From positions 30,622,926 through 30,686,925 of the forward strand of contig CAIIXF020000002.1 in NCBI GenBank assembly GCA_903813345.2: DNA of 64,000 bases, in the 5' to 3' direction. The notes under the pieces were generated by a model. The model was not told the origin of the DNA. It saw only the letters and a program-made list of their open reading frames with translations, and ran no database searches. This document shows positions 57,701-64,000 of the stretch, piece after piece. Made by a program: the position numbers and the translations under genes. The first letter of the stretch is position 1, and every line of letters begins with the position of its first letter. The DNA comes from Owenia fusiformis. Lineage: Eukaryota > Annelida > Polychaeta > Sabellida > Oweniidae.

Positions 57701-60700
57701 ACTGACTTGCCATCAACTAAATTTCAAACAACTGACTTACAATCAACCGAATCTCAAACAACCCACTTACCAACTACTGAATTTCAAACAACTGAATTAC
57801 CATCAACTGAATCTCAAACAACTTACTTACCAATTACTGAATCTCGAACAACTTACTTACCAACTACTGAATCTCAGACAACCGACTTACCAACTACTGA
57901 ATCTCAAACAACTGACTTGCCATCAACTGAATCTCAAACAACTGACTTGCCATCAACTGAATCTCAAATAACTGACTTACCAACTACTGAATCTCAAACA
58001 ACTGACTTGCCATCAACTAAATCTCAAACAACTGACTTACCATCAACTGAATCTCAAACAACTGACTTACCATCAACTGAATCTCAAACAACTGACTTGC
58101 CATCAACTGAATCTCAAACAACTGACTTACCAACTACTGCATCTCAAACAACTGACTTGCCATCAACTAAATCTCAAACAACTGACTTACCATCAACTGA
58201 ATCTCAAACAACTGACTTACCATCAACTGAATCTCAAACAACTGACTTGCCATCAACTGAATCTCAAACAACTGACTTACCAACTACTGCATCTCAAACA
58301 ACTGACTTGCCATCAACTGAATCTCAAACAACTGACTTACTATCAACTGAATCTCAATCAACTGACTTACCAACTATTGAATCACAAACAACTGACTTAC
58401 TTACTACTGAATCTCAAACAACTGACTTACCAATTACTGAATCTCAAACAACTGACTTACAATCGACTGAATCTCACACAACTAACTTACCATCAACTGA
58501 ATCTCAAACAACTGACTTTCCAACCACTGCATCTCAAACAACTGACTTGCCATCAACCGAATCTCAAACAACCGACTTACCAATTACTGAATCTCAAACA
58601 ACTGACTTACCGTCTACTGAATCTCAAACAACTGGCTTACCAACTACTAAATCTCAAACAACTGACTTAGAAACTACTGAATCTCAGACAACTGAATTAC
58701 CAACTACTGACTCTCAAATAACTGAATTACCAACTACTGAATCTCAAACAACCGGCTTACCATCAACTGAATCTCAAACAACTGACTTACAAACTACTGA
58801 ATCTCAAACAACTGGCTTACCAACTACTAAATCTCAAACAACTGACTTACAAACTACTGAATCTCAAACAACTGGCTTACCAACTACTAAATCTCAAACA
58901 ACTGACTTAACAACAACTGAATCTCAGACAACTGAATTAGCAACTACTGAATCTCAAACAACCGCCTTACCATCAACTGAATCTCAAACAACTGACTTAC
59001 AAACTACTGTATCTCAAACAACCGACTTACAATCAACTGAATTTCAAACAACTGACTTACCAACTACTGAATCTCAAACAACTGACTTGCCAACTACTGA
59101 ATCTCAAACAACTGAACTACCAACTACTGACTTTCAAACAACTTACTCAACATCAACTGAATCTCAAACAACTGACTTACCATCAACCGAATCTCAAACA
59201 ACTGACTTACCAACTACTGAATCTCAGACAACTGACTTACTTACTATTGAATCTCAAACAACTGAATTACCAACTACTGAATCTCAAACAACTGAATTAG
59301 AAACAACTGAATCTCAGACAACTGAATTACCAACTACTGAATCTCAAATAACTGAATTACCAACTACTGAATATCAAACAACTTACTTACAATCAACTGA
59401 ATCTCAAACAACTAACTTACCAACTACTGAATCTCAAACAACTGACTTACCAACTACTGAATCTCAGACAACTGAATTACCAACTACTGAATCTCAAATA
59501 ACTGAATTACCAACTACTGAATCCCAAACAACTGCCTTACCATCAACTAAATCTCAAACAACCGACTTACCAACTACTAAATCAGAAACAACTGACTTAC
59601 AATCTACTGAATCTCAAACAACTGAATTAGAAACAACTGAATCTCAGACAACTGAATTACCTACTACTGAATCTCAAATAACTGAATTACCAACTACTGA
59701 ATATCAAACAACTGACTTACAATCAACTGAATCTCAAACAACTAACTTACCAACTACTGAATCTCAAACAACTGACTTACCAACTACTGAATCTCAGACA
59801 ACTGAATTACCAACTACTGAATCTCAAATAACTGAATTACCAACTACTGAATCTCAAACAACTGCCTTAACATCAACTGAATCTCAAACAACCGACTTAC
59901 CAGCTACTAAATCACAAACAACTGACTTACAATCTACTGAATCTCAGACAACTGAATTAACAAATACTGAATCTCAAACAACCGACTTTACAACTACTGA
60001 ATCTCAAACAACAAACTTACAAATTACTGAATCTCAAATAACTGACTTCCCAACTACTGAATCTCAGACAACTGAATTACCAACTACTGAATCTCACACT
60101 TTAGACTTACCAACTACTGAATCTCAAACAACTGACTTGCCAACTACTGGATATAAAACAACTAACTTACAATCTACTGAATCTCAAACAACCGACTTAC
60201 CAAATACTGGCTTACAAACAACTCAATCTCAAACAACTGGTTTACTAACTACTGAATATCAAACAACTAACTTACAATCTACTGAATCTCAGACAACTGA
60301 ATTAACAACTACTGAATCTCAAACAACCGACTTTCCAACTACTGAATCACAAACAACTGAATTACCAAATACTGGATCTCAAACGACCGACTTACCAACT
60401 ACTGAATCTCAAACAACCGACTTACCATCAACTGAATCTCAAACAACTGACTTACCATCAACTGAATCTCACACCACTGAATTACCAACTACTGAATCTC
60501 AAACAACCGACTTACCAAATACTGGATCTCAAACGACCGATTTACCAACTACTGAATCTCAAACAACTGACTTACCAACTACTGAATCTCAAACAACTGA
60601 CTTACCAACTACTGAATCTCAAACAACTGACTTACCAACTACTGAATCTCAAACAACTGAATTAGCAACTACTGAATCTCAAACAACCGCGTTACCATCT

Positions 60701-63700
60701 ACTGAATCTCAGACAACTGAATTACCATCAACTGAATCTCAAACAACTGACTTACCATCAACTGAATTACAAACAACTGAATTACCAACTACTGAATCTC
60801 AAACAACTGACTTACCAACTACTGAATCTCAAACAACTGACTTACCAACTATTGAATCTCAAACAACTGACTTACCAACTACTGAATCTCAAACAACTGA
60901 ATTAGCAACTACTGAATCTCAAACAACCGCGTTACCATCTACTGAATCTCAGACAACTGAATTACCATCAACTGAATCTCAAACAACTGACATACCATCA
61001 ACTGAATTACAAACAACTGAATTACCAACTACTGAATCTCAAACAACTGAATTAACAACTACTGAATCTCAAACAACCGACTTACCAACTACTGAATCTC
61101 AAACAACCGACTTACCATCAACCAAAACTCAAACAACCGACTTACCATCAACCGAATCTCAAACAACTGACTTACATACTACCGAATCTCAAACAACTGA
61201 CTTACTAACTACTAAATCTCAGACAACTGAATTGCAAACTACTGAATCTCAAATAACTGAATTACCAACTACCGAATCTCAAACAACTGACTTACCATCA
61301 ACTGAATCTCAAACAACTGACATACCAACTACTGAATCTCAAACAACTGACTTGCCATCAACTAAATCTCAAACAACTAACTTACAATCTACTGAATCTC
61401 AGGCAACTGAATTAACAACTACTGAATCTCAAACAACTGAATTAACAACTACTGAATCTCAAACAACCGACTTACCAACTACTGAATCTCAAACAACCGA
61501 CTTACCATCAACTGAATCTCAAACAACCGACTTACCATCAACCGAATCTCAAACAACTGACTTACATACTACCGAATCTCAAACAACTGACTTACTAACT
61601 ACTAAATCTCAGACAACTGAATTACAAACTACTGAATCTCAAATAACTGAATTACCAACTACCGAATCTCAAACAACTGGCTTACAAACAACTGAATCTC
61701 AAACAACTGACTTACAAACTACTGAATCTCAGACAACTGAATTATCAACTACTGGATATCAAACAACTGACTTACAATCTACTGAATCTCAAACAACCGA
61801 CTTACCAACTACTGAATCTCAAACAACTGAACTACCAACTACTGACTTTCAAACAACTGACTTACCATCAACTGAATCTCAAACAACTGACTTGCCAACT
61901 ACTGGATATCAAACAACTAACTTACAATCTACTGAATCTCAGACAACTGAAGTAACAACTACTAAATCTCAAACAACCGACTTACAAACTACTGTATCTC
62001 AAACAACCGACTTACAAACTACTGTATCTCAAACAACCGACTTACAATCTACTGAATCTCAAACAACTGACTTACAAACTACTGTATCTCAAACAACCGA
62101 CTTACCATCTACTGAATCTCAAACAACTGACTTACAAACTACTGTATCTCAAACAACCGACTTACCATCTACTGAATCTCAAACAACTGACTTTCCACCA
62201 ACTGCATCTCAAACAACCGACTTACCAACTACTGGATCTCAAACAACTGACTTCCCAACTACTGAATCTCAGACAACTGAATTACAAAGAACTGAATCTC
62301 AGTCAACTGAATTACCAACTACTGAATCTCAAACAACCGACTTACAAACTACTGTATCTCAAACAACCGACTTACCATCTACTGAATCTCAAACAACTGA
62401 CTTTCCACCAACTGCATCTCAAACAACCGACTTACCAACTACTGGATCTCAAACAACTGACTTCCCAACTACTGAATCTCAGACAACTGAATTACAAAGA
62501 ACTGAATCTCAGTCAACTGAATTACCAACTACTGAATCTCAAACAACCGACTTACCATCAACTGAATCTCAATCAACTGACTTACCAACTACTGGATATC
62601 AAACAACTAACTTACAATCTACTGAATCTCAAACAACCGACTTACCAACTACTGAATCTCAAACAACTGAACTACCAACTACTGAATTTCAAACAACTGA
62701 CTTAACATCAACTAAATCTCAAACAACTGACTTACCATCAACTGAATCTCAAACAACTGACTTAACAACTACTGAATCTCAAACAACTGAATTACCAACT
62801 ACTGAATCTGAGACAACTGACTTACAAACAACTGAATCTCAAACAACTGACTTACCATCAACTGAATCTCAAACAACTGACTTTCCAACTACTGAATCTC
62901 AATCAACCGACTTACCAACTACCGAATCTCAAACAACCGACTTACCAACTACTGAATCTCAGACAACTGAATTACCAACTAATGAATTTCAAACAACTGA
63001 CATACCAACAACTGAATATCAAACAACTGAATTACCAACTACTGAATCTCAAACAACCGACTTCCCATCAACTGAATCTCAAACAACTGACTTACCAACT
63101 ACTAAATTTCAAACAACTGACTTACCAACTACTGAATCTCAAATAACTGACTTACTAACCACTGAATCTCAAACAACTGAATTACCAGCTGCTGAATCTC
63201 AAACAACTGACTTACCAACTACTGAATCTCAAATAACTGACTTACCAACTACTGAATCTCAAATCACTGCCTTACCAACTACTGAATCTCAAACAACTGA
63301 CTTCCCAACTACTGAATCTCAGACAACTGAATTACAAACAAATGAATCTCAGACAACTGAATTACCAACTACTGAATCTCAAACAACCGACTTACCATCA
63401 GCTGAATCTCAAACAACCGACTTCCCATCAACTGAATCTCAAACAACTGACTTACCAACTACTAAATTTCAAACAACTGACTTACCATCAACTGAATCTC
63501 AAACAACTGACTTGCCATCAACCGAATCTCAAACAACCGACTTACCATCAACTGAATCTCAAACAACCGACTTACCATCAACTGAATCTCAAACAACTGA
63601 CTTACAAACTACTAAATCTCAAACAACTGACTTATCAACTACTGGATATCAAACAACTAACTTACAATCTACTGAATCTCAGACAACCGACTTACCAACT

Positions 63701-64000
63701 ACTGAATCTCAAACAACTGAACTACCAACTACTGAATTTCAAACAACTGACTTACCATCAACTGAATCTCAAACAACTGACTTACCATCTACTGAATCTC
63801 AAACAACTGACTTTCCATCAACTGAATCTCAAACAACCGACTTACCAATTACTGAATCTCAAACAACTGACTTACCGTCTACTGAATCTCAAACAACTGG
63901 CTTGCCATCTACTGAATCTCAAACAACTGAACAACCAACTACTGAATTTCAAACAACTGACTTACCATCAACTGAATCTCAAACAACTGACTTAACATCA
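45701..64000 (+). CDS. Giant secreted mucin-like protein with five repeated ~157-residue domains (3'-partial)
   Basis: Twelve exons with AG/GT borders: 45701-45761, 45975-46237, 46399-46618, 46982-47637, 47754-47973, 48132-49270, 49390-49609, 49699-50756, 50969-51188, 53789-56346, 56683-56902, 57054 to beyond 64000. Introns are phase 1 between modules and phase 0 inside each domain. A signal peptide (MEPKYASIFQLIIGFLVLLS) starts the protein. Domains 2-5 each follow a Thr/Ser linker with ~10-residue periodicity, expected to be densely O-glycosylated. Domains are almost cysteine-free and look beta-rich (GGNIP..., AWINAVTSFHVQIWRP, RVGFYAP). I do not recognise the domain. Likely secreted to mucus or extracellular matrix. 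At least 4,700 residues; the 3' end is not in the window. Confidence 0.85.
45975..46237 (+). CDS. Exon 2: domain 1, first half
   Basis: 263 nt, acceptor atattcag. Encodes ESSADYILSGSTPIVSRAQG ... VVSFEAWIGRLADTRFQVWR ... GYFR. The most diverged copy, with no linker before it, so probably the ancestral N-terminal unit. Confidence 0.75.
46399..46618 (+). CDS. Exon 3: domain 1, second half
   Basis: 220 nt between actag and gtacaa. Encodes VNLTAEEQFLCNDGDVAGFY ... LPYKFSFGVGTLP. Contains the only cysteine I noticed in these half-domains. Confidence 0.75.
46982..47637 (+). CDS. Exon 4: linker 1 (~135 aa) and domain 2, first half
   Basis: 656 nt, acceptor aatatag. The linker is Thr/Ser/Glu-rich (TTSSPTTATESTSEIS). 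Domain part SYVLGGNIPVIDRSIALTGG to LDYFK, 83 residues. Donor gtatcg. Confidence 0.85.
47754..47973 (+). CDS. Exon 5: domain 2, second half
   Basis: 220 nt, acceptor ttttgtag, donor gtaatt. Encodes YDVPYADQLDLTTNDRVGFY ... PYSFSIAVEIGI. Nearly identical to exon 7. Confidence 0.85.
48132..49270 (+). CDS. Exon 6: linker 2 (~296 aa) and domain 3, first half
   Basis: 1,139 nt. Starts GLPALTNMPTT, the same junction motif (G-[LF]-P-A-L-T) as exons 8 and 10. The linker has 5- and 10-residue repeats (SQTTE, AETTAYETT) with a longer internal duplication. Domain part SYVLGGNVPVVDRSITLSGG to LDYFK. Confidence 0.85.
49390..49609 (+). CDS. Exon 7: domain 3, second half
   Basis: 220 nt, acceptor ttttgcag, donor gtcagt. 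YDVPFADQVDVTTNDRVGFY ... SFSIAVEIGI. Confidence 0.85.
49699..50756 (+). CDS. Exon 8: linker 3 (~269 aa) and domain 4, first half
   Basis: 1,058 nt. The linker is decapeptide-based (APETTDAQTT, ATQTPDAQTT). 49801-49980 and 49981-50160 are identical 180-bp tandem copies. Domain part SYVLGGNVPVTDGSVTLNGG to LDYFK. Confidence 0.85.
49801..50160 (+). repeat. Two identical 180-bp tandem copies inside exon 8
   Basis: Every base of 49801-49980 matches 49981-50160. Each is six 30-bp subunits. In-frame higher-order duplication of very recent origin, or a site of ongoing homogenisation. Confidence 0.9.
50969..51188 (+). CDS. Exon 9: domain 4, second half
   Basis: 220 nt, acceptor ctttcag, donor gtgaga. 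YDVPLGDQVDINEDDRVGFY ... AFSLAVEIGI. Confidence 0.85.
51418..53712. mobile_element. Mariner-like element (TA target) in intron 9, carrying a nested element
   Basis: Ends CAGGATGGGCCATAAAAGTG (left) and, inverted, CAGGGTGGGCTTAAAAATAG (right), each flanked by TA (51416-51417 and 53713-53714). The ends resemble mariner terminal repeats. A minus-strand 89-codon frame near the left end (51612-51881, MSWTPAQKTVVLD) was not recognised as a transposase; without one this is a decayed or non-autonomous copy. Interrupted by 51909-53198. Confidence 0.65.
51909..53198. mobile_element. 1,290-bp element with tandem-repeat terminal inverted repeats, 8-bp duplication
   Basis: ACAGGAGC flanks both ends (51901-51908 and 53199-53206). 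Ends are GGTTCCTAGTCAACTCGG and, inverted, GGTATCTGGTCAACTCGG. Each terminal repeat is an array of a 16-bp unit (CCTAGTTAACTCGGAC and variants): about three units left, about six right, in opposite orientation. AT-rich interior, no transposase. An 8-bp duplication fits hAT, P or Merlin-type elements; superfamily unassigned. Confidence 0.8.
53789..56346 (+). CDS. Exon 10: linker 4 (~769 aa) and domain 5, first half
   Basis: 2,558 nt, acceptor tttatag. Starts GFPALTQAPQTT. The linker is about 60 regular decapeptides of three types (TTESISTAEP, TTESMTTTAP, TTEATSIADP) in changing order, then a more irregular TTDAITTAAQ-like part. Domain part RFGGNIPLIDRIYTLTSGKK to LDYFK. The long minus-strand open frame over it is a shadow. 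Confidence 0.85.
56683..56902 (+). CDS. Exon 11: domain 5, second half
   Basis: 220 nt, acceptor tttttag, donor gtgcgt. YEIPANQQVNISSDDRLGFY ... FIFSFAVEIDT. More diverged than domains 2-4. Confidence 0.85.
57054..64000 (+). CDS. Exon 12: giant decapeptide-repeat exon (>2,315 codons, open at window edge)
   Basis: Acceptor atttccag. After GNTVMTTEYTRTDVDTTSQ the exon is a 30-bp tandem repeat in frame with the domains, consensus T-[DE]-L-P-[TS]-T-E-S-Q-T, roughly 225 copies. I saw no stop codon in this frame. About half of the residues are Thr/Ser, so it is expected to be an O-glycosylated rod. Partial units (near 60200) change the repeat register but keep the frame. The plus strand has very little G. 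Other frames (LNLKQLTYQL-like) are shadows. A sixth domain may follow beyond the window. Confidence 0.85.
57122..64000 (+). repeat. 30-bp coding minisatellite, ~6.9 kb
   Basis: Unit close to GAATCTCAAACAACTGACTT + ACCAACTACT. Higher-order blocks are visible: about 60541-60780 and 60781-61020 are near-identical 240-bp copies, as are parts of 61081-61260 and 61501-61680. Homogenisation is incomplete, with scattered variant units. Confidence 0.9.

Noticed and set aside
57090-58670. LNLKQLTYQL-type repeat proteins on the plus strand
   Set aside because: Alternative frame of the exon 12 repeat. Splice phase and continuity select the Thr/Ser frame.

Overview
The window is animal (metazoan) nuclear DNA. 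Genes are split by introns with GT..AG borders, coding density is low, base composition is AT-rich, and DNA transposons, LINE fragments and inverted repeats are dense. Gene content (a membrane-anchored bacterial-type solute-binding domain; a secreted giant Thr/Ser mucin-like protein) suggests a marine invertebrate, perhaps a hemichordate or lancelet. That is inference; the species cannot be read from the sequence.

Layout. 1-2.1 kb (- strand): the first three exons of a tandemly repeated gene (copy A), continuing beyond the left edge. 2.3-9.3 kb: a 7,033-bp foldback element with 1,340-bp terminal inverted repeats, inserted just upstream of copy A. 9.4-26.6 kb: intergenic DNA with decayed LINE ends, small TIR elements, a GT-rich tandem repeat and a ~165-bp satellite. 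26.6-36.6 kb (- strand): a nearly complete copy of the same gene (copy B). I rebuilt ten of about eleven exons from matching splice phases. It encodes a short cytoplasmic tail, one membrane helix and an extracellular SBP_bac_3-like domain. Its introns hold two related transposons, one carrying a nested element with a 5-bp duplication, and several hairpin repeats. 38.8-44.8 kb (- strand): two further decayed or orphan copies (C, D) separated by a 5'-truncated LINE, itself split by a 1.3-kb long-TIR element.

45.7-64 kb (+ strand): one large secreted-protein gene. A signal-peptide exon is followed by five copies of a ~157-residue domain, each encoded by an exon pair (second exon always 220 nt). 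Successive copies are separated by Thr/Ser linkers of about 135, 296, 269 and 769 residues. The last visible exon is a decapeptide repeat of at least 2,315 residues, still open at the window edge. The two gene families lie head-to-head, 0.94 kb apart. Nothing in the sequence links their functions beyond both being predicted to work at or outside the cell surface.

The strongest leads are the repeated domain of the mucin-like gene, the solute-binding receptor array, and several transposons whose target sites can be proven from empty-site copies or a restored reading frame inside the same window.
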